Notes: generated by a model not told the origin, from the sequence alone. Shown: positions 17,078-25,486, counted from the first letter of the stretch. The stretch is DNA of 64,000 bases from Rhodocaloribacter litoris (GCF_011682235.2 NZ_CP076718.1:4247095-4311094), one strand, 5' to 3'. Program-made: numbers and translations.

Positions 17078-18361
17078 TCACCGCACCAGCACCATCGCCC
17101 GGATCTGCGTCTGTCCGTTTGCTTCGAGGCGGTAGAAGTAGATTCCACCGGGCTGCCCGGTGGCTTGCCAGGGCACCTCGAACGTGCCGGCCGGATATCG
17201 TCCTTCCAGGAGCGGGGTCACCTCCCGGCCCAGGAGGTCGAAGATGTGGAGGGTCACGTGGGCCGGCTCGTGCAGATGGAAGTGGATATGCGTGGAAGCG
17301 GTGAACGGATTCGGGTAATTCGGTCCGAGCGTGAACCGCGCCGGCAACGCCTCCGCTTCCACCGATGTGGCCGAGGCCATCGGCATCTTGAAAACGACAC
17401 CGATGAGCGAGCTCAGGTAGACGTTATCGTCCGGAGCCGGGTACATGGCCGAGGGCAGCATGAGCCCGGAGAGCAGCGTATCGACCGTACCGCCGGAGAG
17501 GCGCACCAGGCTGCCGGTCTCCGGCAGGAAGCCCCCCTCCAGGTCGAAGCGCGCCATCTGGAGAGCCAGCAACGAGCCATCCGCCGGGTCGACGGCCAGG
17601 TCGGTCACCAGCGTGAGCCCTTCCTGTACCGGCGTCACCTCGCCCGTCATGCTCACCTCGTAGACGCCGGCGAGCCCGTCCAGGAAGGGGAAGCCCGTGA
17701 ACAGGCTCACGTAGAGGCGCCCCTCATGGTAGACGACGCTCGTGGGGACGGGGTCGATCATCGGCGGGCCGACCGGTGTGGGGTTCGGGATCGGGTCGAA
17801 CGTGGCCAGGACGCTCAACGCGCCCGTGGCGCCGTCCATCCGGAAGAGGGCGTTGGCCCCGGCATCGACCAGGAAGAGGTCACCGTCCGGTCCTTCGGCG
17901 AGGTCGTACAGGTTGTTGGCCGGGAAGCCGTTGTCCGTGGCGAAGGCGCCCACATTGGTCACCGTGTCGATGGCGGCCAGGGGGCGGGGCGGGTCCCCGG
18001 GGGTGAAGCCCGTGGTGTCGACGCGGAGCAGGTAACCCTCCGGCGTCACGGTGCCCATCCCGTTGGAGAAATAGAGCCGGCCGTCGATGAACCGGAGGTG
18101 GTAGGTGCCGGCGTTGCCGTCGGCCTCGGGTACCGAGCCCAGCCCGTCGAGGAAGGGGTACACCTGGCCGTCCGGCGTCACCACCGAGATGCGGCCGTCG
18201 TTGTTGCCGGTACCCACCTGAGCCACCCAGAGACGACCCCGGGTATCCATCTCCAACCCGATGGGGGTGAGCAGGTCCGTGGCAAAGGGTTGCCGGGCCT
18301 GTGTTTCCTCCGCCGGGCGGAGTGCCAGGAGGAGCAGGGAAAGGAGGCATAACCGTAACAT
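17078..18361 (-). CDS. ScyD/ScyE-like beta-propeller protein with T9SS sorting domain
   Basis: 427 aa. The signal peptide is MLRLCLLSLLLLALRPAEE. Residues about 25-330 contain repeated propeller-type strands (TPIGLEMDTRGRLWVAQVGTG, GPDGDLFLVDAGANALFRM, LAVDPADGSLLALQM), as in ScyD/ScyE proteins, which adopt an NHL-like propeller. The last about 85 residues are a type A T9SS C-terminal domain: LGPNYPNPFTASTHIHFHL, VTLHIFDLLGREV and GIYFYRLEANGQTQIRAMVLVR. The protein is therefore predicted to cross the outer membrane by the type IX system and be anchored or released. Ligand unknown. It is divergent from the DUF1111 operon and shares its 224 bp regulatory gap. Confidence 0.88.
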   Translation of the reverse strand: MLRLCLLSLLLLALRPAEETQARQPFATDLLTPIGLEMDTRGRLWVAQVGTGNNDGRISVVTPDGQVYPFLDGLGSVPEADGNAGTYHLRFIDGRLYFSNGMGTVTPEGYLLRVDTTGFTPGDPPRPLAAIDTVTNVGAFATDNGFPANNLYDLAEGPDGDLFLVDAGANALFRMDGATGALSVLATFDPIPNPTPVGPPMIDPVPTSVVYHEGRLYVSLFTGFPFLDGLAGVYEVSMTGEVTPVQEGLTLVTDLAVDPADGSLLALQMARFDLEGGFLPETGSLVRLSGGTVDTLLSGLMLPSAMYPAPDDNVYLSSLIGVVFKMPMASATSVEAEALPARFTLGPNYPNPFTASTHIHFHLHEPAHVTLHIFDLLGREVTPLLEGRYPAGTFEVPWQATGQPGGIYFYRLEANGQTQIRAMVLVR

Positions 18362-18520
18362 GGGTCCTTACGGGTTCTGGTGGAAAGCATCAGCCCTTTT
18401 CCCTGTAGGCGGGAAATCCGGTCTGGATGGCTCATCGTTCCGGTCGAAGCGCATCGCCCGCCGAAAAACGGCGGTTTCGCTCCCGGGACGCACGGTCCGG
18501 CCGTGCTGGGTCGATGCGGG

Positions 18521-18576
18521 TTGACTTTTGGATCAAAAAGTTAGATATTCAAAATAGTCTGTTTAGTCTAACCTAA
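18521..18576 (+). promoter_or_regulatory. Promoter with DtxR-like box before the di-haem/Rieske operon
   Basis: TTGACT (18521-18526), 17 bp, GATATT (18544-18549) make a sigma70-like promoter. Just downstream, TCTGTTTAGTCTAACCTAA (18558-18576) has the 19 bp layout of DtxR/IdeR operators: the right half CTAACCTAA is exact, the left half matches at 6 of 9. A repressor here would block transcription. It lies 9 bp before the start codon at 18586. Confidence 0.5.
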
Positions 18577-18585
18577 AAAAAGAGT

Positions 18586-19812
18586 ATGTCTCGGGAAAAA
18601 ACTGCGGTCTGGCTCTGGGCCGGGGTGGTGATCGGGCTCGGGGGCTGCGACGTCTTTCTGCCGGAGGCGCCGCCGTCGGAGACGATCCTGGCCGAGCCCA
18701 TCGAGGGGTTGACGCCGGCCCAGATGGCGGCCCACATCGCCGGCGACGAGGAGTTCGCCCGCGTCTTCGGAGCCGCCGACGGGCTCGGCCCGCTCTTTGT
18801 GGCGGCTTCGTGTGAGGGGTGTCACGTCGGGGACGGCAAGGGACACCCGCTGACGACCCTGACCCGCTTCGGCCGGTATGTGGGCGGCGTGTGGGACCCG
18901 ATGCCGGCTCACGGCGGTCCCCAGCTCCAGCACCGTGCGCTGCCGGGGTACACGCCCGAGGCGATCCCGCCCGGGGCCACGGGCGTCACCCGCCTGATGC
19001 CGCCGGCTGTGACGGGCCTCGGCCTGCTCGAAGCCGTCGAGGATGAGACGCTGCTGGCCCGCGCCGATCCCGACGATGCCGACGGCGACGGCATCTCGGG
19101 CGTGCCCAACTGGATTGAGCCCCCGGACTACCTCAAAAACCTCGACGGGCGCATCGCAAACGGGGGGCGGTATATCGGGCGGTTCGGCAAGAAGGCCGGT
19201 GCCATCGACCTGCTTCACCAGGTCGTGACGGCCTACAAGGAGGACATGGGGGTTACGTCCGATTTTGACATGGAAGAGCTCTTCAACCCGCGCGAGGGGG
19301 CCTTCACGGGAGACCTCGTGCCCGACCCGGAGGTGCCGGCGGAAGTCGTGCGCAACGTGGTCTTCTACATTCGCACGCTGAAGCCGCCGCCGCGCCGCGA
19401 CCGGGACAACCCCGACGTGCAGGCCGGGGAGCGACTCTTCGAGGTCATCGGCTGCGCGGCGTGCCACGTGCCTACGCTGCGTACGGGTCCCTCGGACGTG
19501 GCGGCACTCCACGAAAAAACGTTCCACCCCTATACCGACCTGCTCCTGCACGACATGGGACCCGAGCTCGACGACGGTTACACCGAGGGAACGGCGAAGA
19601 CGTCCGAGTGGCGTACCGCGCCGCTCTGGGGGATCGGCCTTGCCGCCGACTCGCAGGGGGGGCGGGCCTTTTACCTCCACGACGGGCGGGCCGCCACCCT
19701 TGAAGAAGCCATCCGCTTCCACGGGGGCGAAGGGGCCGCCAGCCGGGAGGCCTTCTTCGCATTGTCTCCGGAGGAGCAGCGGCAGGTCCTTCGTTTCCTC
19801 GAATCCCTGTGA
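18586..19812 (+). CDS. Di-haem oxidoreductase-like lipoprotein (DUF1111)
   Basis: 408 aa. Lipoprotein signal with Cys at 21 (GLGGC). Two c-type haem motifs are visible: CEGCH (76-80) and CAACH (about 285-289), with HDMGPEL and a terminal HDGRAATLEEAIRFHGGEG as in DUF1111, formerly called thiol oxidoreductases and structurally close to MauG/di-haem peroxidases. In many Bacteroidota and Proteobacteria such genes occur with imelysin-type iron-uptake proteins; here no imelysin is beside it, but a Rieske protein (2 bp downstream) and a barrel protein are. The DtxR-like box upstream suggests iron control. It is probably a periplasmic or surface redox protein; its donor and acceptor are not known. 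Confidence 0.88.
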   Translation: MSREKTAVWLWAGVVIGLGGCDVFLPEAPPSETILAEPIEGLTPAQMAAHIAGDEEFARVFGAADGLGPLFVAASCEGCHVGDGKGHPLTTLTRFGRYVGGVWDPMPAHGGPQLQHRALPGYTPEAIPPGATGVTRLMPPAVTGLGLLEAVEDETLLARADPDDADGDGISGVPNWIEPPDYLKNLDGRIANGGRYIGRFGKKAGAIDLLHQVVTAYKEDMGVTSDFDMEELFNPREGAFTGDLVPDPEVPAEVVRNVVFYIRTLKPPPRRDRDNPDVQAGERLFEVIGCAACHVPTLRTGPSDVAALHEKTFHPYTDLLLHDMGPELDDGYTEGTAKTSEWRTAPLWGIGLAADSQGGRAFYLHDGRAATLEEAIRFHGGEGAASREAFFALSPEEQRQVLRFLESL

Positions 19813-19814
19813 CC

Positions 19815-20234
19815 ATGCACCGGCGCGATTTCATCAGGTGGCTGGAACGGCTGGCCGCCGGGGTAGCCTGCGCGGGCGGGGGGCTGCTGGCCGGCTGTGC
19901 GGGCAGCCGCTTCGTCCCGGCCCGGCCGGAGGCGGGGCGACTCGTCATCCGAAAGGACGATCTTGCCGGCCGGGCTGTTGTGCTCGTCGATCTGCCGGGA
20001 ACCGGGCGGCCCATCCTGCTCCGCCGAACGGGGCCGGACGCCTTCGTTGCCGTCTGGACGCGCTGCACCCACCGGGGCTGCCAGGTGGAGCCGGCGGGGG
20101 ACCGGCTCGTCTGCCCCTGCCATGGCAGCGAGTACACCCTCGACGGCAAGGTCGTCAAGTCGCCGGCACGGATGGATCTTCGACGCTTCCGGGTGACGAC
20201 CGACGCCGGGCACGTTTACGTCGAAATGAACTGA
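19815..20234 (+). CDS. Rieske [2Fe-2S] protein, membrane-anchored
   Basis: 139 aa from the ATG at 19815, 2 bp after the previous stop. The N-terminus MHRRDFIRWLERLAAG with a hydrophobic run is a Tat-like RR signal ending in a lipobox-like LAGC. The Rieske cluster motifs are CTHRGC and CPCHGSEY, giving the two Cys/two His ligands. The fold ends DLRRFRVTTDAGHVYVEMN. Length matches small stand-alone Rieske proteins (QcrA-like lipoproteins) rather than cytochrome bc subunits, and no cytochrome b gene is adjacent. It probably passes electrons to or from the di-haem protein encoded just upstream. Confidence 0.9.
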   Translation: MHRRDFIRWLERLAAGVACAGGGLLAGCAGSRFVPARPEAGRLVIRKDDLAGRAVVLVDLPGTGRPILLRRTGPDAFVAVWTRCTHRGCQVEPAGDRLVCPCHGSEYTLDGKVVKSPARMDLRRFRVTTDAGHVYVEMN

Positions 20235-20238
20235 AACC

Positions 20239-21429
20239 ATGCCTATCGCTATGCGACACGTGCTTTTGCTCTGGCTCTTGGGCCTGTTGCCTGCCTGTGC
20301 GGCCCGGGCCCAGGTAGACACGACGACCGTGCAGGACGCGCTCTATGACCGCCCGTTCATCGGGGCGATGGCGCAGACCGCCATCGGCGGATACCTCGAA
20401 GGCAACACGAACTACTTCTCCGAAGACGGTATCGCCGAAGGCTTCTCGATGGAGGTGCGCCGCTTCAACGTGTTCCTCTTTTCCGCCATCAGCGAGCGCG
20501 TCCGGCTCATCTCCGAGCTGGAGTTCGAGCACGGGACAGAGGAGATCAACCTGGAGACGGCCCTGCTCGACTTCCGGATCGGCACCGGGCTGGTGTTGCG
20601 GGGTGGGATTCTGTTGCCGCCCATCGGCGCCTTCAACCAGAACCACGATGCGCCGCTCTGGGAGTTCGTCGACCGCCCGCTCGTCTCCACCGAAATCATT
20701 CCGGCGACGCTCTCGGAGCCCGGCTTCGGGGTCTATGGCAAGCTCTTCCGGGGGGCGCTGGCTTTCACCTACGACGTGTACCTGACCAACGGTCTGGGCG
20801 ACGGGGTGTTGCTCAACGGGGAGGGGCGCACGCATCTGCCGAGCGGGAAGCGGGAGGATCTTTTCGCGGAAGACAACAACGGCTCGCCCGCGCTTTCCGG
20901 GCGGCTGGCCGTGCGGGACTACCGGCTGGGAGAGGTGGGCCTCTCGTACTATGGCGGCGTCTACAACACCTACCGGCGGGACGGCGAGGCGATCGACGTG
21001 CGGCGTCGCCTGCACCTGGTCGCCGTCGACCTCGACGGTGAGGTGGGGCCGGTGGCCCTGCGCGGCGAGGTGGCCTGGGCTTTCGTCGACGTGCCCGCAG
21101 CGCTCCGTGAGTTTGCCGGTCACCGGCAGTGGGGCGGTTACCTCGACGTGGTCGTACCCGTGGGCCGGTGGCCCGTGCTCGGCTACGAAGATGCGGTCTT
21201 CAACGCCAACCTCCGGCTCGAACGGGTCGACTTCAACGTGGGCACCTTCGCTTCCACCGGGGCGAAGATCCATGACGAGGTCGAGGCGATCGTGCTCGGG
21301 CTGAGCTTCCGCCCGACGCCGGAGACGGTCTTCCGGGCGAATTACCGCTACCGGTGGGAGCGTGACCGGCTGGGCAATCCCGCCGTGCGCACCGCCGGGT
21401 TTCAGTTCGGCCTGGCCACGTATTTTTGA
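20239..21429 (+). CDS. Outer-membrane beta-barrel (porin-like) protein
   Basis: 396 aa. Signal peptide MRHVLLLWLLGLLPACAARA follows a short MPIA lead; a second ATG at 20251 would also serve. The mature part has alternating amphipathic strands (FSMEVRRFNVFLFSAISERVRLISELEFEHG, LVLRGGILLPPIGAFNQNHD, ETVFRANYRYRWERDRLG) and ends in the aromatic FQFGLATYF typical of barrel C-termini. It resembles porins co-encoded with cytochromes in Rhodothermota. It starts 4 bp after the Rieske stop, so the three genes form one operon: surface barrel, di-haem protein and Rieske. A conduit or substrate-entry role is possible but unproven. Confidence 0.82.
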   Translation: MPIAMRHVLLLWLLGLLPACAARAQVDTTTVQDALYDRPFIGAMAQTAIGGYLEGNTNYFSEDGIAEGFSMEVRRFNVFLFSAISERVRLISELEFEHGTEEINLETALLDFRIGTGLVLRGGILLPPIGAFNQNHDAPLWEFVDRPLVSTEIIPATLSEPGFGVYGKLFRGALAFTYDVYLTNGLGDGVLLNGEGRTHLPSGKREDLFAEDNNGSPALSGRLAVRDYRLGEVGLSYYGGVYNTYRRDGEAIDVRRRLHLVAVDLDGEVGPVALRGEVAWAFVDVPAALREFAGHRQWGGYLDVVVPVGRWPVLGYEDAVFNANLRLERVDFNVGTFASTGAKIHDEVEAIVLGLSFRPTPETVFRANYRYRWERDRLGNPAVRTAGFQFGLATYF

Positions 21430-21481
21430 GGGGGCCGGTGCCGCCATGCCGGCGGGCGGCGCTTTCGGAAGGCCGGGCCGG

Positions 21482-21769
21482 TCACGCCGGTTCGGTGCCT
21501 TCACAGGACCAGCCGTCGACCACCCCGAGGACGATGACGTTGGCCGGGGTGGGAGCGGCCATGAGCTGTTCGACGACGGCGCCTTCGCGGGCCACCAGCA
21601 CATAGTCGCCGATGCCGGCTCCGTAGCCGGGGTCCAGGGCCAGCTGGTCCTTGATGCCCTTCAGCCGTCCCGCCAGGTCGACCGGGTGAACGATCAGCAG
21701 CTTGCTCGGGCGAAACCGTTCGTCCTTGCGGGTCGCCACGACGGTGCCGGTCACTTTGCACAGGTACAT
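21482..21769 (-). CDS. EutN/CcmL-family microcompartment vertex protein (BMC-P)
   Basis: 95 aa from the ATG at 21769. The whole protein is one BMC-P domain: MYLCKVTGTVVATRKDERF at the start, LLIVHPVDL, then DPGYGAGIGDYVLVAREGAVVEQLM and ANVIVLGVVDGW. The family forms pentamers that cap the corners of bacterial microcompartments and carboxysomes. No BMC-H hexamer gene or encapsulated enzyme is in the window; the divergent C39/ATP-grasp/GCS2 operon starts 180 bp away. Either the shell genes lie elsewhere or this is one of the stand-alone EutN-like proteins with another role. Confidence 0.85.
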   Translation of the reverse strand: MYLCKVTGTVVATRKDERFRPSKLLIVHPVDLAGRLKGIKDQLALDPGYGAGIGDYVLVAREGAVVEQLMAAPTPANVIVLGVVDGWSCEGTEPA

Positions 21770-21949
21770 AAGGCGGCTGCTCTCGGAAGTGGAGGGTCCG
21801 GAGACAAGATAAGGCGGCAAAAAATCCGGTGCTGCGGAGGAACTTCGGACGGGGTCCGAGATTGATGCGGCGGACGGCGGGCCCGGCCTCCCGCCCGCCG
21901 CCGGCCGGACCGGGGAGGCCGCCCTTCCCTGCGGTGTGAGCCGTCGCTC

Positions 21950-22654
21950 ATGCTCGACGTCAGAATCCTCGAACAGCCGGACGACGTGACCTGCGGGCCG
22001 ACCAGCCTGCATGCCGTCTACACCTATTTCGGTGTGCACCGGGAGCTCCAGGAGGTCATCCGCTCGGTCAACTACCTCGAAGAAGGCGGTACGCTGGCCG
22101 TCTACCTCGGCCTCGACGCCCTGCGACACGGCTTCACGGCCGACATCCATTCCTACAACCTCAAAATCCTCGATCCCAGCTGGGCGTCCCTGCCCCGCGC
22201 GGCGCTCGTGCAGAAGCTCCGGGACCAGCTCCGCTACAAGCACGGCAAGAAATTCACCGCCGCCACCGAGGCCTACATCGCCTTCCTCGAGGCCGGCGGC
22301 AACCTGCTCTTCGACGACCTGACGCCCGAACTGCTCCGGAGCTACTTCGACCACCGCCTGCCCATCCTGGCCGGTCTCAGCGCCACGTACCTGTACAACT
22401 GCCCGCGCGAGTATACCAGCGAGAAGAAACGCACCGTCTACGACGACCTCCGGGGTGAGCCCGTGGGGCATTTCGTGGTGCTCTGCGGCATGGAAGGGGA
22501 GTCCGTCATCGTGGCCGATCCGTACACCCGCAACCCGATCTCGGGCCAGAATTACTACAAGGTGGAGATGAACCGGCTCCTGAACGCCATCATGCTCGGG
22601 GTGGTCACCTACGACGCGAACCTGTTGATCATCTCGCCCGATACGATTGCATGA
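21950..22654 (+). CDS. C39-like cysteine peptidase
   Basis: 234 aa, no signal peptide and no membrane segment, so cytosolic. Papain-like C39 signature: ILEQPDDVTCGPTSLHAVY with Gln9 and nucleophile Cys15, His in GEPVGHFVVLCGM, and Asp in SVIVADPYTRNP. Members usually cleave double-glycine leader peptides as domains of ABC exporters, but this one is free-standing and close to the peptidase_C39_2 type. The stop overlaps the next start (ATGA), so it is translationally coupled to the RimK-like ligase. Context suggests that it trims or releases a peptide built or modified by the two ligases. Confidence 0.85.
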   Translation: MLDVRILEQPDDVTCGPTSLHAVYTYFGVHRELQEVIRSVNYLEEGGTLAVYLGLDALRHGFTADIHSYNLKILDPSWASLPRAALVQKLRDQLRYKHGKKFTAATEAYIAFLEAGGNLLFDDLTPELLRSYFDHRLPILAGLSATYLYNCPREYTSEKKRTVYDDLRGEPVGHFVVLCGMEGESVIVADPYTRNPISGQNYYKVEMNRLLNAIMLGVVTYDANLLIISPDTIA

Positions 22655-24150
22655 AGAAGCTCATCGTCGTCAACAACCCCCGGGACTGGACGCTGGACGT
22701 GCCGGGGGTGGAGGTGGTGGCCTCCCGGCAGTACCTGACCGACCCGGGCTTTGCCGCCCAGCGGAACGTGCGCGTGTTCAACCTCTGCCGCGACTATAGC
22801 TACCAGTCGAAAGGCTATTACGTCTCGCTCCTGGCCGAGGCCCGCGGGCACAAGGTGATCCCGAGCGTGCGAACCATCCAGGACCTGAAGAACCCGGTCG
22901 TGGTCCGGATCGAGTCCGAAGAGCTGGACGACCTCATCCAGAAGAGCCTGAAACACCTGCGCTCGGACGGGTTCGTCCTGAGCATCTACTTCGGGAAGAA
23001 CGTGGCCCGGCAGTACGACCGGCTCAGCCGGGAGCTCTACAAGCTGTTTCAGGCGCCCCTGCTCCGGGCCCGCTTCACCTACCACCAGGGCATGAAGAAG
23101 TGGCTCCTGCAGAGCATCCGGGCCATCGATCAGAAGGACATCCCGGCCCATCACCTCGACTTCGTCCGGGAGGCCGCCCGCGCCTATTTCGCGCGGAAAC
23201 GCTACGACGGGGCCCGGGCACCTTCGTACCTCTACGACCTGGCGATCCTCGTCAACCCCGACGAGCCGGCCCCGCCGTCGAACGCCCGTGCCCTGCAGCG
23301 CTTCGTCGAGGCGGCCGAAGCGCTGGGCTTCTACGTCGAGTTCATCACCCGGGAGGATTACAGCCGCCTGGCCGAGTTCGACGCCCTCTTCATCCGTGAG
23401 ACGACGTCCGTCAATCACCACACCTACCGCTTCGCCAGCCGGGCGCAGTCCGAAGGGATGGCCGTCATCGACAGCCCGGACGCCATCCTGCGCTGCAACA
23501 ACAAGGTGTACCTGGCCGAGCTGTTCCAGACGGCCCGCCTGCCCGTGCCGAAGACCCTCGTGGTGCATGCGGATAACCGCAAGACCGTCGCGGGGGCGCT
23601 GGGGCTGCCGTGCGTGCTCAAGCTGCCGGACTCGTCCTTCTCGCGCGGGGTGGTCAAGGTCAAGACGCCGGAGGAGCTCCGCACCGAACTCGACCGCATG
23701 CTGGAGGAATCCGAGCTGGTCATCGCGCAGGCCTTCACGCCGACCGACTTCGACTGGCGCATCGGCATCCTCGACGGCCGCCCACTCTACGCCTGCAAAT
23801 ACTTTATGGCGAAGGGGCACTGGCAGATCTACAACTGGAGCGGGCGGAAGGCTGACGTCGAAGGTGGGGCCGAGACGGTGCCCGTCGAGCAGGCACCGCC
23901 GGCCGTGGTGGAGGCGGCCCTGCGCGCCGCCCGCCTCATCGGCGACGGCCTCTTCGGTGTGGACGTGAAGGAGGTCGACGGCCGCCCGCTGCTGATCGAG
24001 GTCAACGAGAATCCCAACATCGACGCGGGGGTGGAGGACGCCGTGCTGAAGGAGGAGCTCTACACCCGTATCATCCAGGCCCTCAAAATCCGCATCGAAA
24101 ACCGACTGGGCATCTCTCGTGTCAACACGTCCCCGCTACGACCTCTTTGA
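22651..24150 (+). CDS. RimK-like ATP-grasp ligase with N-terminal RLAN domain
   Basis: 499 aa. Residues 1-150 match the RimK-like ATP-grasp N-terminal (RLAN) region (VFNLCRDYSYQSKGYYVSLLAEARGHKVIPSVRTIQDL). Residues about 190-480 are the ATP-grasp ligase: PVPKTLVVHADNRK, CVLKLPDSSFSRGVVKV, IAQAFTPTDFDWRIGILDG, and the Mg-binding LLIEVNENPNIDAGVED. RimK adds glutamate residues to ribosomal protein S6; relatives make gamma-glutamyl or other peptide bonds. Four bp overlap with the peptidase gene and 32 bp with the GCS2 gene imply tight co-expression. Substrate unknown. Confidence 0.9.
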   Translation: MKKLIVVNNPRDWTLDVPGVEVVASRQYLTDPGFAAQRNVRVFNLCRDYSYQSKGYYVSLLAEARGHKVIPSVRTIQDLKNPVVVRIESEELDDLIQKSLKHLRSDGFVLSIYFGKNVARQYDRLSRELYKLFQAPLLRARFTYHQGMKKWLLQSIRAIDQKDIPAHHLDFVREAARAYFARKRYDGARAPSYLYDLAILVNPDEPAPPSNARALQRFVEAAEALGFYVEFITREDYSRLAEFDALFIRETTSVNHHTYRFASRAQSEGMAVIDSPDAILRCNNKVYLAELFQTARLPVPKTLVVHADNRKTVAGALGLPCVLKLPDSSFSRGVVKVKTPEELRTELDRMLEESELVIAQAFTPTDFDWRIGILDGRPLYACKYFMAKGHWQIYNWSGRKADVEGGAETVPVEQAPPAVVEAALRAARLIGDGLFGVDVKEVDGRPLLIEVNENPNIDAGVEDAVLKEELYTRIIQALKIRIENRLGISRVNTSPLRPL

Positions 24151-25354
24151 GGTCTTTGGCGTCGAACTCGAATACATGATCGTGGACCGGGCGACGCTGG
24201 CCGTCCGTCCCCTGGCCGACGTACTCATCCACGAAAAGACGGGGCAATACGTCTCCGACGTAGACAACGGCTCCGTGGCGTGGTCGAACGAACTGGTCAA
24301 CCACGTCCTCGAGCTGAAGACGAACGGCCCGGTGCCGTCGCTCGACGGGCTGGCAACCCTGTTTCACGCGAATGTGGTGGAGATCAACGACCGCCTGCGC
24401 CGGCACGAGGCGATGCTGCTGCCCTCGGGCGCGCACCCGCTCATGGATCCGCGTACCGAGACGCACCTCTGGCCGCACGAGTACAACGAAGTCTACAGCC
24501 TCTACAACCGTCTCTTCGACTGCCGGGGACACGGGTGGGCCAACCTGCAGAGCACCCACCTGAATCTGCCGTTTCGAGACGAAGACGGCTTCGGGCGGCT
24601 GCATGCCGCCATCCGGGTCCTGCTGCCCGTCATCCCGGCCCTGAGCGCCAGCACGCCCCTGCTCGACGGGGCGCTCACGGGCTTTGCCGACAGCCGCCTC
24701 GAGACGTACCGGCACAACCAGGACCGCTTTCCCGTCATCACGGGCCGGGTCATCCCCGAGGCCGTCTTCACAAAGGCGGACTACCACCGGCGCATCTACC
24801 GGCCCATCAACGAGGCGCTCCGGCCCTTCGACACCGACGGCGTGCTCGACCATACCTTCGTCAACTCGCGCGGTGCCATCGCCCGCTTTGACCGGAACGC
24901 CATTGAGATCCGGATCATCGACCTGCAGGAGTGCCCGGCCGCTGATCTGGCGATCCTCGCCGGCGTCGTGGCGGTGCTCCGGGCACTGGTGGCGGAGCGG
25001 TGGGTCCCGCTCGCGGCCCTGAAGGCCTGGCACGAGGACGCGCTGGCCGCCATCTTCCTCGACGTCGTTCGCCACGCCGAGCGGGCCGTGATCACGGACC
25101 AGGCCTACCTGCGGCTCTTCGGCCTGGAGGCGTCCGAAGCCACGGCGGGGGCGCTCTGGCAGCACCTTGTCGCGGCGATACAGGACGACCTGTCCGGCGA
25201 CGCCGCCGGGGTGCTGGAACACCTCCTCACGCAGGGGTCGCTTGCTACCCGCATTACCCGCCGCCTGGGCGATGACATCACGCCTGGCCGCATCCGGGAG
25301 GTGTACCACGAACTGGCCGTCTGCCTGGCCGAGAACCGGCTGTTTGAAGCCTGA
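24119..25354 (+). CDS. Glutamate-cysteine ligase-like protein (GCS2 family)
   Basis: 411 aa from a GTG at 24119, within the end of the previous gene. GCS2/YbdK features: LFEVFGVELEYMIVDRATL (metal-binding Glu pair), NELVNHVLELKTNGP, ATLFHANVVEINDRL, and FVNSRGAIARFDRNAIEIRIIDLQECPAADL. GCS2 enzymes form a gamma-glutamyl bond to an amine such as Cys. With the RimK-type ligase and C39 peptidase in one operon it probably contributes one step of a peptide-like metabolite or protein tag. The true substrates are not readable. A hairpin follows 66 bp after the stop. Confidence 0.88.
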   Translation: MSTRPRYDLFEVFGVELEYMIVDRATLAVRPLADVLIHEKTGQYVSDVDNGSVAWSNELVNHVLELKTNGPVPSLDGLATLFHANVVEINDRLRRHEAMLLPSGAHPLMDPRTETHLWPHEYNEVYSLYNRLFDCRGHGWANLQSTHLNLPFRDEDGFGRLHAAIRVLLPVIPALSASTPLLDGALTGFADSRLETYRHNQDRFPVITGRVIPEAVFTKADYHRRIYRPINEALRPFDTDGVLDHTFVNSRGAIARFDRNAIEIRIIDLQECPAADLAILAGVVAVLRALVAERWVPLAALKAWHEDALAAIFLDVVRHAERAVITDQAYLRLFGLEASEATAGALWQHLVAAIQDDLSGDAAGVLEHLLTQGSLATRITRRLGDDITPGRIREVYHELAVCLAENRLFEA

Positions 25355-25420
25355 ACCCTCCGCTGCGGGCGGGTTATGCAGGAACCCGGAACGCTACGTG
25401 GTTCGTGCCTTTGCTCCGTT

Positions 25421-25439
25421 CCCGCACACCGGGTGCGGG
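25421..25439. terminator. GC hairpin after the ligase operon
   Basis: CCCGCAC (25421-25427), 5 nt loop, GTGCGGG (25433-25439). There is no T-tract on the plus strand, so it is at best a weak or factor-assisted terminator. Confidence 0.35.
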
Positions 25440-25444
25440 GTGCG

Positions 25445-25486
25445 TCCGTGGATCCGCCATCCGTATCCGTGGATCCGCCATCCGTA
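25445..25486 (+). repeat. Perfect 21 bp tandem duplication
   Basis: 25445-25465 is repeated exactly at 25466-25486; the unit contains GGATCCGCCATCC. It lies in the 348 bp non-coding gap between the ligase operon and the amino-acid carrier gene. Confidence 0.9.

Noticed and set aside
21482-21769. Carboxysome locus
   Set aside because: No RuBisCO, carbonic anhydrase or hexamer shell genes in the window, so only an orphan vertex protein can be claimed.
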